Under the pieces are notes generated by a model. That model was not told where the DNA came from. It did not search any database and was given only the letters and a program-made list of their open reading frames with translations. Made by a program: the position numbers and the translations under genes. Below are positions 8,653-18,728 of a stretch of DNA of 43,526 nucleotides, piece by piece; positions within the stretch are counted from its first letter, which is position 1; each line of letters starts with the position of its first letter. Source of the stretch: Pluralibacter gergoviae ATCC 33028 = NBRC 105706 (lineage in GTDB: Bacteria > Pseudomonadota > Gammaproteobacteria > Enterobacterales > Enterobacteriaceae); NCBI RefSeq assembly GCF_001598855.1, contig NZ_BCZS01000033.1, positions 1 through 43,526 of the forward strand, in the 5' to 3' direction.

Positions 8653-10199
8653 TGATGTCCGAGCCCCAAACGCTGTCAGCCGCGCCGGAGGGCGCGGAAT
8701 ACCTTCGGGCGGTGCTGCGCGCGCCGGTGTACGAGGCCGTCCAGGTCACGCCGCTGCAGAAGATGGACAAACTCTCCTCGCGTCTTGATAACGTCATTCT
8801 GGTCAAGCGCGAAGACCGGCAGCCGGTGCACAGCTTCAAGCTGCGCGGCGCCTACGCGATGATGGCCGGCCTGACGGAGGAGCAGAAGGCCCACGGCGTA
8901 ATCACTGCCTCGGCGGGTAACCACGCCCAGGGCGTGGCGTTCTCGTCCGCCCGGCTCGGCATCAAGGCACTGATCGTGATGCCGGTGGCTACCGCCGACA
9001 TCAAGGTCGACGCGGTGCGCGGCTTCGGCGGCGAGGTGCTGCTGCACGGCGCCAATTTTGATGAGGCGAAGGCGAAGGCGATTGAACTGTCGCAGCAGCA
9101 GGGCTTCACCTGGGTGCCGCCGTTCGATCATCCGATGGTTATCGCCGGACAGGGCACGCTGGCCCTTGAGCTGCTGCGCCAGGATGCGCACATCGACCGG
9201 GTCTTCGTGCCGGTGGGCGGCGGCGGCCTGGCGGCCGGCGTGGCGGTACTTATCAAACAGCTGATGCCGCAGATTAAGGTCATCGGCGTGGAGAGCGAAG
9301 ATTCCGCCTGCCTGAAGGCCGCGCTGGAGGCGGGGCATCCGGTGGATCTGCCGCGCGTCGGGCTGTTTGCCGAGGGTGTGGCGGTGAAGCGCATCGGCGA
9401 TGAAACCTTCCGCCTGTGCCAGTCCTGCCTGGACGATGTGGTCACGGTGGACAGCGACGCCATCTGCGCGGCGATGAAGGATCTGTTTGAAGACGTCCGC
9501 GCCATCGCGGAGCCGTCTGGCGCGCTGGCGCTGGCCGGGATGAAGAAGTATATCGCCCAGCACAACATTCGCGGCGAGCGGCTGGCGCACGTACTGTCGG
9601 GGGCGAACGTCAACTTCCACGGCCTGCGCTACGTGTCCGAGCGCTGCGAGCTGGGCGAGCAGCGCGAGGCCCTGCTGGCGGTGACCATCCCGGAAGAGCA
9701 GGGCAGCTTCCTCAAGTTTTGCCAGCTGCTGGGCGGCCGGGCGGTGACGGAGTTTAACTATCGCTTTGCCGATGCGAAAAACGCCTGCATCTTCGTCGGC
9801 GTTCGCCTGAGCCGCGGCCTGGAGGAGCGCCAGGAGATCCTCAGCCAGCTGCGCGACGGCGGCTATGGCGTAGTGGATCTGTCGGATGACGAGATGGCTA
9901 AGCTGCACGTGCGCTACATGGTGGGCGGCCGCCCGTCGAAGCCGCTGCAGGAGCGTCTCTACAGCTTTGAGTTTCCCGAATCGCCGGGGGCGCTGCTCAA
10001 GTTCCTCTACACGCTGGGCACCCACTGGAACATCTCCCTGTTCCACTACCGCAGTCACGGTACCGACTACGGGCGAGTGCTGGCGGCCTTTGAGCTGGGC
10101 GATCACGAGCCGGATTTTGAAACCCGGCTCAACGAGCTGGGCTACGACTGCCACGACGAAACCGGCAATCCGGCCTTCCGCTTCTTTCTGGCGGGCTAG
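8652..10199 (+). CDS. ilvA: Threonine deaminase, biosynthetic
   Basis: A 515-residue PLP enzyme that converts threonine to 2-oxobutyrate, the committed step to isoleucine. The PLP lysine lies in SFKLRGAY (K63 from the first Met, K62 if the second Met is used). GSAGN-type ASAGNHAQG and VPVGGGGLAAG bind the cofactor. The C-terminal third (about 340-515) holds two ACT-like domains that give isoleucine feedback inhibition and valine activation in E. coli. The first of two tandem ATG codons overlaps the ilvD stop. The ilvA stop overlaps the convergent ilvY stop by 4 bases, and the likely transcription terminator sits just beyond, inside ilvY. Confidence 0.97.
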   Translation: MMSEPQTLSAAPEGAEYLRAVLRAPVYEAVQVTPLQKMDKLSSRLDNVILVKREDRQPVHSFKLRGAYAMMAGLTEEQKAHGVITASAGNHAQGVAFSSARLGIKALIVMPVATADIKVDAVRGFGGEVLLHGANFDEAKAKAIELSQQQGFTWVPPFDHPMVIAGQGTLALELLRQDAHIDRVFVPVGGGGLAAGVAVLIKQLMPQIKVIGVESEDSACLKAALEAGHPVDLPRVGLFAEGVAVKRIGDETFRLCQSCLDDVVTVDSDAICAAMKDLFEDVRAIAEPSGALALAGMKKYIAQHNIRGERLAHVLSGANVNFHGLRYVSERCELGEQREALLAVTIPEEQGSFLKFCQLLGGRAVTEFNYRFADAKNACIFVGVRLSRGLEERQEILSQLRDGGYGVVDLSDDEMAKLHVRYMVGGRPSKPLQERLYSFEFPESPGALLKFLYTLGTHWNISLFHYRSHGTDYGRVLAAFELGDHEPDFETRLNELGYDCHDETGNPAFRFFLAG

Positions 10200-11086
10200 T
10201 TGCCCGGCAGAAGGTGCCAGAACGCATCAATCAGCGGCTCATGCAGCCGCTTTTTTTGTACGCAGACGCCGAGCTCAAACGGCGTTTTCTCATCGCTGCG
10301 CTCCAGGATCATCACCCTGTTGCGCACCGGCTCCGGGCTGTTCTCCAGTACGATTTCCGGGATCAGCGCCACGCCGCAGCCCAGCGCCACCATCGACACC
10401 ATCGCCTCATGGCCGCCCACGGTCGCGTAAATTGACGGATTGCTTAACTTGTGGCGGCGAAACCACAGTTCGATGCGCCGCCGCACCGGCCCCTGATCCG
10501 GCAGAATAAACGGCACCGTGGCCCAGTCCGGCTTCTCCTGGCTCACCTGGCTGCGCACCGGACAGGGCAGGGCCGGCGCAATCAGCACCACCGCCAGATT
10601 CTCCAGCATGGAAAAAGCCACGGCGCCGGGCAGCGTCTCCGGCTTGCCGGCAATGGCCAGATCGGCTTCGCCGGTTACCACTTTCTCCATCGCGTCGGCG
10701 GCATCGCCGGTTGAGAGCTTGATCTCGACCGAGGGATGCGCGGCGCGGAAGCGGTCGAGGATCGGCGGCAGGTGGCTGTAGGCCGCCGTGACCGAACAGA
10801 ACAGATGCAGTTCGCCGGAGAGCGAAGGCCCCTTCTGGTCAATGGCGTGGCGCAGCTGCTGATACTGCAGCAGCGTCTGCTGGGCGAAGGTGCGCAGCTC
10901 TTCGCCCGCTTCGGTCAGGGTCACCGTGCGGTTGTCGCGCACGAACAGCGGCTGGCCGAGGTCCTCCTCCAGGCGCTGGATCTGCCGGGAGAGCGTGGAG
11001 GGACTGACGTGCATGGCCCGCGCGCTGCGGCCAAAGTGGCGGCTTTCCGCCAGATGGAGGAACATCTTCAGGTCGCGTATATCCAC
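10196..11086 (-). CDS. ilvY: LysR-type regulator IlvY, activator of ilvC
   Basis: A 296-residue LysR regulator, one residue shorter than my memory of E. coli IlvY. The DNA-binding domain (residues 1-65) contains [20 protein letters not shown]. The effector domain ends with [15 protein letters not shown] and [11 protein letters not shown]. In E. coli it activates ilvC when the substrates acetolactate or acetohydroxybutyrate accumulate, and it limits its own synthesis. It is divergent from ilvC and shares its operators. Its 3' end overlaps ilvA by 4 bases tail to tail, and the terminator hairpin for the opposite strand is encoded by its KKRLHEPL residues. Confidence 0.96.
   Translation of the reverse strand: MDIRDLKMFLHLAESRHFGRSARAMHVSPSTLSRQIQRLEEDLGQPLFVRDNRTVTLTEAGEELRTFAQQTLLQYQQLRHAIDQKGPSLSGELHLFCSVTAAYSHLPPILDRFRAAHPSVEIKLSTGDAADAMEKVVTGEADLAIAGKPETLPGAVAFSMLENLAVVLIAPALPCPVRSQVSQEKPDWATVPFILPDQGPVRRRIELWFRRHKLSNPSIYATVGGHEAMVSMVALGCGVALIPEIVLENSPEPVRNRVMILERSDEKTPFELGVCVQKKRLHEPLIDAFWHLLPGN
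10233..10257 (+). terminator. Rho-independent terminator of ilvGMEDA, inside ilvY
   Basis: The stem AGCGGCT (10233-10239) / AGCCGCT (10245-10251) closes a CATGC loop and is followed directly by six more T. It is a textbook + strand terminator, 34 bases downstream of the ilvA stop. It lies wholly within the ilvY coding sequence on the other strand, where it encodes KKRLHEPL. No other terminator lies between ilvA and here. Confidence 0.8.
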
Positions 11087-11109
11087 CGCTTTTCTCCTGG
11101 CTGTTTATG

Positions 11110-11146
11110 TTGCATATGTTGCAACGTTATGTTGTGAATATATCAA
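11110..11146. promoter_or_regulatory. Putative IlvY operators in the ilvY-ilvC intergenic region
   Basis: Two 15-base inverted repeats lie 7 bases apart: TTGCATATGTTGCAA (11110-11124, TTGCA with a 5-base centre and TGCAA) and TTGTGAATATATCAA (11132-11146, TTG-N9-CAA). Both fit the LysR-type T-N11-A pattern, and their centres are 22 bases apart, about two helical turns. They sit between divergent ilvY and ilvC, where E. coli has the two IlvY operators O1 and O2. The assignment is by position and symmetry. Confidence 0.75.
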
Positions 11147-11237
11147 TTTCCGCAATGAATTTCCTGTTGTAATGTGGGTACATTGTCGTCAAACGGCGAA
11201 ACAAATAATAAGCAACACAACATCACGAGGAATCACC

Positions 11238-12713
11238 ATGGCTAACTACTTCAATACACTGAACCTGCGCCAGCAGCTGGCGCAGCTGGGCAAATGCCGC
11301 TTTATGGCGCGTGACGAATTCGCCGACGGCGCAAGCTTCCTGCAGGGTAAAAAAGTGGTCATCGTCGGCTGCGGCGCTCAGGGTCTCAACCAGGGCCTGA
11401 ACATGCGTGATTCCGGGCTGGATATCGCCTACGCCCTGCGTAAAGAGGCGATTGCCGAGAAGCGCGCCTCCTGGCGTAAAGCGACCGACAACGGCTTTAA
11501 GGTCGGGACTTACGAAGAGCTGATCCCGCAGGCGGACCTGGTGGTCAACCTGACGCCGGACAAGCAGCACTCTGACGTGGTGCGCGCCGTACAGCCGCTG
11601 ATGAAAGACGGCGCGGCGCTCGGCTACTCCCACGGCTTTAACATCGTTGAAGTGGGCGAGCAGATCCGTAAAGACATCACCGTAGTAATGGTGGCGCCGA
11701 AGTGTCCGGGCACCGAAGTGCGCGAAGAGTACAAGCGCGGTTTCGGCGTACCGACCCTGATCGCCGTTCATCCGGAAAACGATCCGAAAGGCGAAGGCAT
11801 GGCCATCGCCAAAGCCTGGGCGGCGGCCACCGGCGGCCACCGCGCGGGCGTACTGGAGTCCTCTTTCGTTGCGGAAGTGAAGTCTGACCTGATGGGCGAG
11901 CAGACTATCCTCTGCGGTATGCTGCAGGCCGGTTCTCTGCTCTGCTTCGACAAGCTGGTGCAGGACGGCGCGGAGCCGGCTTATGCCGAAAAACTGATCC
12001 AGTACGGCTGGGAAACCATCACCGAAGCTCTGAAGCAGGGCGGCATCACTCTGATGATGGACCGCCTCTCCAACCCGGCGAAACTGCGCGCTTACGCGCT
12101 CTCTGAACAGCTGAAAGAGATTATGGCGCCGCTGTTCCAGAAGCACATGGATGACATCATCTCCGGCGCGTTCTCCTCCGGTATGATGGCCGACTGGGCC
12201 AATGACGATAAAAAGCTGCTGACCTGGCGCGAAGAGACCGGTAAAACCGCGTTTGAAACTGCGCCGCAGCAGGAAGGCAAGATTGGCGAGCAGGAGTACT
12301 TTGACAACGGCGTGCTGATGATCGCGATGGTGAAAGCGGGCGTTGAGCTGGCGTTCGAAACCATGGTGGACTCCGGCATCATCGAAGAGTCAGCTTACTA
12401 CGAGTCGCTGCACGAGCTGCCGCTGATTGCGAACACCATTGCCCGTAAGCGCCTGTACGAGATGAACGTGGTTATCTCCGATACCGCCGAGTACGGAAAC
12501 TACCTCTTCTCCTACGCCTGCGTACCGCTGCTGAAGGAGTTTATGACCACGCTGCAGCCGGGCGACCTGGGTAAAGCTATCGCCGAAGGCGCGGTGGATA
12601 ACGCCCAACTGCGCGACGTCAACGAAGCGATCCGCGGCCATGCGATTGAGCAGGTAGGTAAGAAGCTGCGCGGCTACATGACCGATATGAAGCGTATTGC
12701 AGTTGCGGGTTAA
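11238..12713 (+). CDS. ilvC: Ketol-acid reductoisomerase, class II
   Basis: A 491-residue NADPH-dependent enzyme, the second common step of Ile and Val synthesis. It is the long class II form typical of enterobacteria. I chose the ATG of [13 protein letters not shown] at 11238, preceded by CACGAGGAATCACC, not the open frame that extends far upstream through the ilvY promoter. [15 protein letters not shown] is the Rossmann nucleotide site, followed by AYALRKEA, whose basic residue favours NADPH. Two knotted domains follow with [15 protein letters not shown] binding Mg. It is transcribed alone under IlvY control and ends at a strong terminator. Confidence 0.97.
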   Translation: MANYFNTLNLRQQLAQLGKCRFMARDEFADGASFLQGKKVVIVGCGAQGLNQGLNMRDSGLDIAYALRKEAIAEKRASWRKATDNGFKVGTYEELIPQADLVVNLTPDKQHSDVVRAVQPLMKDGAALGYSHGFNIVEVGEQIRKDITVVMVAPKCPGTEVREEYKRGFGVPTLIAVHPENDPKGEGMAIAKAWAAATGGHRAGVLESSFVAEVKSDLMGEQTILCGMLQAGSLLCFDKLVQDGAEPAYAEKLIQYGWETITEALKQGGITLMMDRLSNPAKLRAYALSEQLKEIMAPLFQKHMDDIISGAFSSGMMADWANDDKKLLTWREETGKTAFETAPQQEGKIGEQEYFDNGVLMIAMVKAGVELAFETMVDSGIIEESAYYESLHELPLIANTIARKRLYEMNVVISDTAEYGNYLFSYACVPLLKEFMTTLQPGDLGKAIAEGAVDNAQLRDVNEAIRGHAIEQVGKKLRGYMTDMKRIAVAG

Positions 12714-12728
12714 GCCCTGATTGCTAAG

Positions 12729-12761
12729 GCCCGGCAGGCTGCAAACCTGCCGGGCTTTTTT
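12729..12761 (+). terminator. Rho-independent terminator of ilvC
   Basis: A perfect 10-bp stem, GCCCGGCAGG (12729-12738) / CCTGCCGGGC (12746-12755), closes a CTGCAAA loop, followed by six T. It lies 15 bases after the ilvC stop and just before the convergent ppiC stop. The reverse strand lacks a T run after the stem, so it mainly serves ilvC. Confidence 0.95.
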
Positions 12762-12762
12762 A

Positions 12763-13125
<363 letters not shown>

Positions 13126-13127
13126 CT

Positions 13128-15152
13128 ATGCGTTTAAACCCCGGACAACAGCAAGCCGTCGAATTCGTCACCGGACCCTGCCTGGTGCTGGCGGGCGCGG
13201 GCTCCGGCAAAACGCGCGTGATCACCAACAAAATCGCCCACCTGATCCACCACTGCGGCTATCAGGCCCGCCATATTGCGGCGGTGACCTTTACCAATAA
13301 GGCGGCACGGGAAATGAAGGAGCGCGTGGCGCAGACGCTGGGGCGCAAAGAGGCGCGCGGGCTGATGATCTCTACTTTCCACACCCTGGGGCTGGAAATT
13401 ATCAAGCGCGAGTTTGCCGCCCTGGGGATGAAGTCCAACTTCTCGCTGTTTGACGACACCGACCAGACTGCGCTGCTGAAAGAGCTGACGGAAGGGCTGA
13501 TCGAAGACGACAAGGTGCTGTTCCAGCAGCTGATCTCGACGATCTCCAACTGGAAAAACGATCTGCTGACGCCGGCGCAGGCCGCTGTCCAGGCAAAAGG
13601 TGAGCGGGATCGGATCTTCGCCCACTGCTACGGCCTGTACGACGCGCACATGAAGGCGTGCAACGTCCTCGATTTCGACGATCTGATCCTGCTGCCGACG
13701 CTGCTGCTGCAGCGCAACGAAGAGGTGCGCGAGCGCTGGCAGAATAAAATTCGCTATCTGCTGGTGGATGAGTATCAGGATACCAACACCAGCCAGTACG
13801 AGCTGGTGAAGCTGCTGGTGGGCGCCAGGGCCCGCTTTACCGTGGTGGGTGACGACGATCAGTCGATCTACTCCTGGCGCGGCGCCCGTCCCCAGAATCT
13901 GGTGCTGCTGAGCCAGGACTTCCCGGCGCTGCAGGTGATTAAGCTGGAGCAGAATTACCGCTCCTCCGGGCGTATCCTGAAGGCGGCAAATATCCTGATT
14001 GCCAACAACCCGCACGTCTTCGAGAAGAAGCTGTTCTCCGAGCTGGGCTACGGCGCTGAGCTGAAGGTACTGAGCGCCAACCACGAAGAGCACGAGGCGG
14101 AGCGGGTGGCCGGCGAGCTGATCGCCCACCACTTCATTAACAAGACGCAGTACAAAGACTACGCCATTCTTTATCGCGGTAACCACCAGTCGCGGGTGTT
14201 TGAAAAGCTGCTGATGCAGAACCGCATTCCGTACCGCATCTCCGGCGGCACCTCGTTCTTTTCGCGCCCGGAGATCAAGGATCTGCTGGCCTACCTGCGG
14301 GTGCTGACCAATCCGGATGACGACAGCGCCTTCCTGCGCATCGTCAACACGCCGAAGCGCGAAATCGGCCCGGCGACGCTGCAGAAGCTGGGCGAGTGGG
14401 CCACGAGCCGGAGCAAAGGCATGTTTGCCGCCAGCTTTGATATGGGCCTGACCCAGACCCTGAGCGGGCGCGGCTATGAGGCGCTGACCCGCTTTACCCA
14501 CTGGCTGGCGGAAGTGCAGCGCCTGGCCGAGCGCGAGCCGATTGCGGCGGTGCGCGATCTGATCCACGGCATCGACTATGAGTCCTGGCTGTTTGAAACC
14601 TCGCCGAGCCCGAAGGCCGCCGAGATGCGGATGAAGAACGTCAATACCCTCTTCGGCTGGATGACCGAGATGCTGGAGGGCTCCGATCTTGAGGAGCCGA
14701 TGACCCTGACCCAGGTGGTGACCCGCTTTACCCTGCGCGACATGATGGAGCGCGGCGAAAGCGACGAAGAGCTGGATCAGGTGCAGCTGATGACCCTCCA
14801 CGCCTCGAAAGGGCTGGAGTTCCCCTACGTTTACCTGGTGGGGATGGAAGAGGGGCTGCTGCCGCACCAGAGCAGCATCGACGAGGATAACGTTGATGAA
14901 GAGCGTCGGCTGGCCTACGTCGGTATCACCCGCGCGCAGAAAGAGCTGACCTTCACCCTGTGCAAAGAGCGCCGGCAGTACGGCGAGCTGGTGCGCCCGG
15001 AGCCGAGCCGCTTCCTGCTGGAGCTGCCGCAGGACGATCTGGTCTGGGAGCAGGCGCGCAAGGTTATTTCAGCAGAAGAGCGGATGCATAAAGGGCAGGC
15101 GAACGTGGCCAGCATCAAAGAGATGCTGGCGAAGGCAAAAGGTAAGGCGTAG
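13128..15152 (+). CDS. rep: ATP-dependent 3'-5' DNA helicase Rep
   Basis: A 674-residue superfamily 1A helicase of the UvrD/Rep type. It removes proteins ahead of the replication fork and restarts stalled forks in E. coli. I chose [11 protein letters not shown] at 13128 over an upstream in-frame start 4 codons earlier, because it matches the family. Walker A AGAGSGKT is at residues 22-29. Others in order are [13 protein letters not shown] (Ia), LVDEYQDTN (Walker B), [15 protein letters not shown] (III), QNYRSS (IV), [12 protein letters not shown] (V) and [11 protein letters not shown] (VI). It ends 3 bases before the convergent gppA stop codon. Confidence 0.97.
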   Translation: MRLNPGQQQAVEFVTGPCLVLAGAGSGKTRVITNKIAHLIHHCGYQARHIAAVTFTNKAAREMKERVAQTLGRKEARGLMISTFHTLGLEIIKREFAALGMKSNFSLFDDTDQTALLKELTEGLIEDDKVLFQQLISTISNWKNDLLTPAQAAVQAKGERDRIFAHCYGLYDAHMKACNVLDFDDLILLPTLLLQRNEEVRERWQNKIRYLLVDEYQDTNTSQYELVKLLVGARARFTVVGDDDQSIYSWRGARPQNLVLLSQDFPALQVIKLEQNYRSSGRILKAANILIANNPHVFEKKLFSELGYGAELKVLSANHEEHEAERVAGELIAHHFINKTQYKDYAILYRGNHQSRVFEKLLMQNRIPYRISGGTSFFSRPEIKDLLAYLRVLTNPDDDSAFLRIVNTPKREIGPATLQKLGEWATSRSKGMFAASFDMGLTQTLSGRGYEALTRFTHWLAEVQRLAEREPIAAVRDLIHGIDYESWLFETSPSPKAAEMRMKNVNTLFGWMTEMLEGSDLEEPMTLTQVVTRFTLRDMMERGESDEELDQVQLMTLHASKGLEFPYVYLVGMEEGLLPHQSSIDEDNVDEERRLAYVGITRAQKELTFTLCKERRQYGELVRPEPSRFLLELPQDDLVWEQARKVISAEERMHKGQANVASIKEMLAKAKGKA

Positions 15153-15155
15153 GGA

Positions 15156-16643
15156 CTACTTGATAACCAGCGGCCAGTGGACGTAGCTCTGCCACTGGCT
15201 CTCCTGCAGCACCAGCTCCGCACCCAGCGGATGCGACGCCAGCCAGCCTTCCGGCAGCGTCAGGGTCAGCGCTTCGCCTTCGGCCGCGACGGCAATCGCC
15301 GGCACGATATCGTCCCGGCGGCGGGTGGCGAACAGGATTGCCAGCCGCAGCAGTCGGCAGAGCCGGTCCGCCAGCTGCGGCGGGACGGCATTCTGCTGAT
15401 GCAGGGCGGGCAGATCGACGGCGTTGGTCTGATTCAGCAAAAGCGTCGCCAGCAGCTGCTTTTGCGCCGGGGTAAAGCCCGGCATCGCCAGATTCTGCAC
15501 CAGATAGGCCGCGTGCTGCGGCGCGCGCTTAAAATCGACGCTGAGGCCGATTTCATGCAGTTCGCAGGCGCTCAGCAGCAGCTCGCGGCTGAGCGGGTCG
15601 AACTCCCAGCTATCCGCCAGCCGATCGGCAAACCACGACGCCAGCTGCGTAACCCGGTGCGCCTGCTCGGTGTCGACCATAAAGCGGCGCTGAATATTGC
15701 GCAGCGTGCGGCTGCGGATATCCTCATCAACGGTCAGATGCAGCATGCCGTAAATCAGACCTTCGCGCAGGGCGCCGCCCGCCAGCGTCATGTAGCTGAT
15801 GTTCAGTTCATTAAAGATAGCCAGCAGGATCGCCAGGCCGCTGGGGAAAACCAGCGCCCGCTCAAGGGTCAGGCCCTCTATTTCCAGCTCTTCCAGGCGC
15901 CCGCACTGGATAGCGCGCTGGCGCAGCTGCAGCAGCTTGTCGAGGGTGATACGTTCATCCATCCCCTGCGCCATCATGATCTCCTGCAGCGCCTGCACCG
16001 TGCCCGAGGCGCCGACGCAGACCTTCCAGCCGTGGCGGCGAAGTTCGTCGGCCGCCGGGCGCAGTACATCGCGCGCGGCCTGCTCTGCGGCATCGAAGTG
16101 GGCCTGGTCAAGATTGCGGTCAGAGAAGTAGCGTTCAAGCCAGGTGACGCAGCCCATCGACAGGCTGTTCAGCGAGGTGGTCTGCGCGCCGGTCCCGGTC
16201 ACCAGTTCGGTGCTGGCGCCGCCGATATCGACCACCAGGCGGCGATCGTCGCCGCCGGTGGTGTGGGCGACACCCTGATAAATCAGGCGCGCCTCCTCTT
16301 CACCGCTGATCACCTGTACGGGACAGCCGAGGATCTCTTCGGCTTTGGCGATAAAGACATCGGCATTGGTGGCGATGCGCAGCGTGGCGGTAGCGACGGC
16401 GCGCGTCTGCGCGTGGGGAATGTCCTGCAGGCGCTCGGCAAACAGGCGCAGGCACTGCCAGCCGCGCTCCATGGCCTCCTCAGAGAGGCTGTTATCGTCG
16501 TTGAGTCCGGCGGCAAGCCGGACTTTGCGCTTAATGCGCGCCACGGTCTGGATACTCCCCGCCACTTCGCGCACAACCAGCATATGGAAACTGTTGGAAC
16601 CGAGATCGATAGCGGCGTACAGCGAAGAGGCGGAGCTGAGCAT
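15156..16643 (-). CDS. gppA: Exopolyphosphatase / pppGpp 5'-phosphohydrolase GppA
   Basis: A 495-residue Ppx/GppA phosphatase that converts pppGpp to ppGpp in the stringent response. The N-terminal actin-like fold begins with [15 protein letters not shown] and contains [14 protein letters not shown] and [11 protein letters not shown]. The C-terminal part is HD-like. The start at [10 protein letters not shown] (16643) was chosen because the upstream extension is rich in Arg and overlaps the rhlB end. It follows rhlB by 7 bases on the same strand, so the two form an operon as in E. coli. It faces rep. Confidence 0.95.
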   Translation of the reverse strand: MLSSASSLYAAIDLGSNSFHMLVVREVAGSIQTVARIKRKVRLAAGLNDDNSLSEEAMERGWQCLRLFAERLQDIPHAQTRAVATATLRIATNADVFIAKAEEILGCPVQVISGEEEARLIYQGVAHTTGGDDRRLVVDIGGASTELVTGTGAQTTSLNSLSMGCVTWLERYFSDRNLDQAHFDAAEQAARDVLRPAADELRRHGWKVCVGASGTVQALQEIMMAQGMDERITLDKLLQLRQRAIQCGRLEELEIEGLTLERALVFPSGLAILLAIFNELNISYMTLAGGALREGLIYGMLHLTVDEDIRSRTLRNIQRRFMVDTEQAHRVTQLASWFADRLADSWEFDPLSRELLLSACELHEIGLSVDFKRAPQHAAYLVQNLAMPGFTPAQKQLLATLLLNQTNAVDLPALHQQNAVPPQLADRLCRLLRLAILFATRRRDDIVPAIAVAAEGEALTLTLPEGWLASHPLGAELVLQESQWQSYVHWPLVIK

Positions 16644-16650
16644 AGTGCGA

Positions 16651-17922
16651 TTAACCTGAGCGACGACGGTTACGCGGCGCACCGCCACCCGAGCGGCGCG
16701 GACCATTGCCCGGACGAGGCCGCGTCAGGCGCAGCGCCTTCGGCAAATCCTTCATCAGCGCATCCGGATTGTACTTACTGACCGGAACGGAGTGGCCGAT
16801 GTAGGTCTCAATGGCCGGCAGATTCAGGGCATACTCTTCACAGGCGAGACTGATAGAGTGGCCGCTGGCGCCGGCGCGACCGGTACGGCCGATGCGGTGA
16901 ACGTAGTCCTCGCAGTCGTCGGGCAGATCGTAGTTAAAGACGTGGGTCACGGCCGGAATGTGCAGGCCGCGGGCCGCAACGTCGGTAGCCACCAGAATAT
17001 CGAGATTGCCCTGAGTGAAATCCTCAAGGATCCGCAGGCGTTTTTTCTGCGGCACGTCGCCGGTCAGCAGGCCCACGCGGTGACCGTCGGCGGCCAGATG
17101 GCCCCAGATATCTTCGCAGCGGTGCTTGGTGTTGGCGAAAATAATGGCGCGATCCGGCCACTCTTCTTCAATCAGGGTCTGCAGCAGGCGCATCTTCTCT
17201 TCGTTGGAAGGATAGAAGAGCTCCTCCTTAATGCGGTGCCCGGTTTTCTGCTCCGGCTCCACTTCAACGTATTCGGCGTTGTTCATCTGCTCAAACGCCA
17301 GTTCACGCACGCGGTAAGAGAGCGTTGCGGAGAAGAGCATGTTCAGGCGCTGATTGGCCTGCGGCATCCGGCGGAACAGCCAGCGAATATCTTTAATGAA
17401 GCCAAGATCGTACATGCGATCGGCTTCGTCGAGCACGACAACCTGGATAGCGCCGAGGTTAATGTAGTTCTGCTTGGTGTAATCAATGAGGCGGCCGGTG
17501 GTGCCGATCAGAATATCAACGCCGCTTTCCAGCACTTTCAGCTGCTTATCATAGCCGTCGCCGCCGTAGGCGAGACCGAGCTTAAGGCCGGTGGCCTTTG
17601 CCAGCGGCTCGGCGTCGGCGTGGATCTGCACCGCCAGTTCGCGCGTCGGGGCCATGATCAGCGCCCGGGGTTGGTTCACCTGACGGCCTTCTGCCGCCGG
17701 ATGAGAGAGAAGATAATGGAACGCTGACGTCAGAAACGCCATCGTTTTGCCGGTACCGGTTTGCGCCTGACCTGCGACGTCACGGCCTGCCAGGGTCAGC
17801 GGGAGCGCTAAAGCCTGAATGGGCGTGCAATTGTGAAACCCTTTACTTTCAAGGGATTCTACGACTTTTGGGTGCAGGGCGAAGTCGGAAAACTTCTGTT
17901 CTGTTAAATGTGTTTTGCTCAT
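16651..17922 (-). CDS. rhlB: DEAD-box RNA helicase RhlB
   Basis: A 423-residue DEAD-box helicase that unwinds structured RNA in the RNase E degradosome. Q-motif [13 protein letters not shown] (about residues 29-41), motif I AQTGTGKT (53-60), Ia [15 protein letters not shown] (165-168), [22 protein letters not shown] and [12 protein letters not shown] are all present. The C-terminal tail is basic ([14 protein letters not shown] then RNRRRSG) and binds RNase E or RNA in E. coli. It is divergent from trxA and is followed by gppA after 7 bases. Confidence 0.97.
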   Translation of the reverse strand: MSKTHLTEQKFSDFALHPKVVESLESKGFHNCTPIQALALPLTLAGRDVAGQAQTGTGKTMAFLTSAFHYLLSHPAAEGRQVNQPRALIMAPTRELAVQIHADAEPLAKATGLKLGLAYGGDGYDKQLKVLESGVDILIGTTGRLIDYTKQNYINLGAIQVVVLDEADRMYDLGFIKDIRWLFRRMPQANQRLNMLFSATLSYRVRELAFEQMNNAEYVEVEPEQKTGHRIKEELFYPSNEEKMRLLQTLIEEEWPDRAIIFANTKHRCEDIWGHLAADGHRVGLLTGDVPQKKRLRILEDFTQGNLDILVATDVAARGLHIPAVTHVFNYDLPDDCEDYVHRIGRTGRAGASGHSISLACEEYALNLPAIETYIGHSVPVSKYNPDALMKDLPKALRLTRPRPGNGPRRSGGGAPRNRRRSG

Positions 17923-18072
17923 AGTGTGGTAGAATATCAGCTTACTATTGCATTAAGAAAGCGTATCCGGTGAAATAACGTCAACCTAAGTTGGCTAAAG
18001 CAAGATCAATATGGCTTTGTTTGCCGATTAATGCTACACCAACGCATCAGGCTTATTCCTGCGGAGTTATAT

Positions 18073-18402
18073 ATGAGCGATAAAATTATTCACCTGACTG
18101 ACGACAGTTTTGACACGGACGTACTCAAGGCTGACGGGCTGATCCTCGTCGATTTCTGGGCAGAGTGGTGTGGTCCGTGCAAAATGATCGCCCCGATTCT
18201 GGATGAAGTCGCTACCGAGTATCAAGGCAAGCTGACCATCGCGAAACTGAATATCGATCAGAACCCGGGCACTGCGCCGAAATACGGCATTCGCGGTATC
18301 CCGACGCTGCTGCTGTTTAAGAACGGCGAAGTGGTAGCGACCAAAGTTGGCGCCCTGTCTAAAGGCCAGCTGAAAGAGTTCCTGGACGCTAACCTCGCCT
18401 GA
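18073..18402 (+). CDS. trxA: Thioredoxin 1
   Basis: A 109-residue thioredoxin, the same length as E. coli TrxA. The redox motif WCGPC is at residues 32-36, preceded by VDFWAE, and the cis-proline lies in RGIPTLLLF. It reduces protein disulfides and ribonucleotide reductase, and is recycled by thioredoxin reductase. I chose the [10 protein letters not shown] start at 18073, with GCGGAG upstream, and not the frame 14 codons earlier. rho follows after 326 bases. Confidence 0.97.
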   Translation: MSDKIIHLTDDSFDTDVLKADGLILVDFWAEWCGPCKMIAPILDEVATEYQGKLTIAKLNIDQNPGTAPKYGIRGIPTLLLFKNGEVVATKVGALSKGQLKEFLDANLA

Positions 18403-18728
18403 TTAGCGCCGATGGCAACGTCCGGTGCTCTTAAAATGAATGGACCGCTGGACGCTTGCCTGAAGTCGTGCTAAGTTAACATTGACTTCGTTTTAAACAT
18501 ACCTTATGTAGTTTGAATCTGATTTAGCCAACGCTTCCCGTACCTTTTTATTACCTACGCGTGAAGCCGAAAGATTCCAGGCTTACTACTTTTCCGTCTC
18601 GTCGTTCCAGTTCTGCGCTCTTACCTTGACCAGGCCGCGTACAGACATGAGTGGGAAGCCGTAAACAGGCATGGATGTTCCTGCCATACCATTCACAATT
18701 ACGTTCGAGATTTACCCCTCACATCACT
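18403..18728 (+). promoter_or_regulatory. Leader region of rho, with a possible rhoL remnant
   Basis: This 326-base gap between trxA and rho holds no clear gene. In E. coli rho is autoregulated by Rho-dependent attenuation in its leader, and a small ORF, rhoL, lies there. Here a frame open from 18512 to 18664 ends [11 protein letters not shown] and stop, resembling my memory of the RhoL C-terminus (TRQRKDMSR). It has no ATG or GTG except the ATG five codons before its stop (18647); a TTG at 18626 would give 12 residues. The 40 bases after it (GTAAACAGGCATGGATGTTCC) look like the E. coli leader. A stem of AGCGCCG/CGGTGCT near 18405-18430 lacks a T run. Confidence 0.5.

Noticed and set aside
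8676-10154. 492-codon open frame opposite ilvA
   Set aside because: Antisense shadow of ilvA with low-complexity Arg/His/Ala composition and no motif; ilvA is full length and recognised.
10890-11237. N-terminal extension of ilvC through the ilvY promoter
   Set aside because: It would add 116 residues of non-conserved, Arg/Ser-rich sequence and cover the operators; the ATG at 11238 gives exactly the family length.
13134-14867. 577-codon open frame on the minus strand opposite rep
   Set aside because: It is the mirror of a GC-rich, strongly codon-biased gene. The translation is rich in His, Arg, Gln and Val without a recognisable domain, and rep has all helicase motifs.
15177-16781. 534-codon open frame on the plus strand opposite gppA
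   Set aside because: Antisense shadow of gppA with Gln/Arg-rich composition; no start signal and no family resemblance.
18651-18728. Extension of rho by 26 codons upstream
   Set aside because: The family starts at MNLTELK, and the upstream frame lies in the autoregulatory leader.
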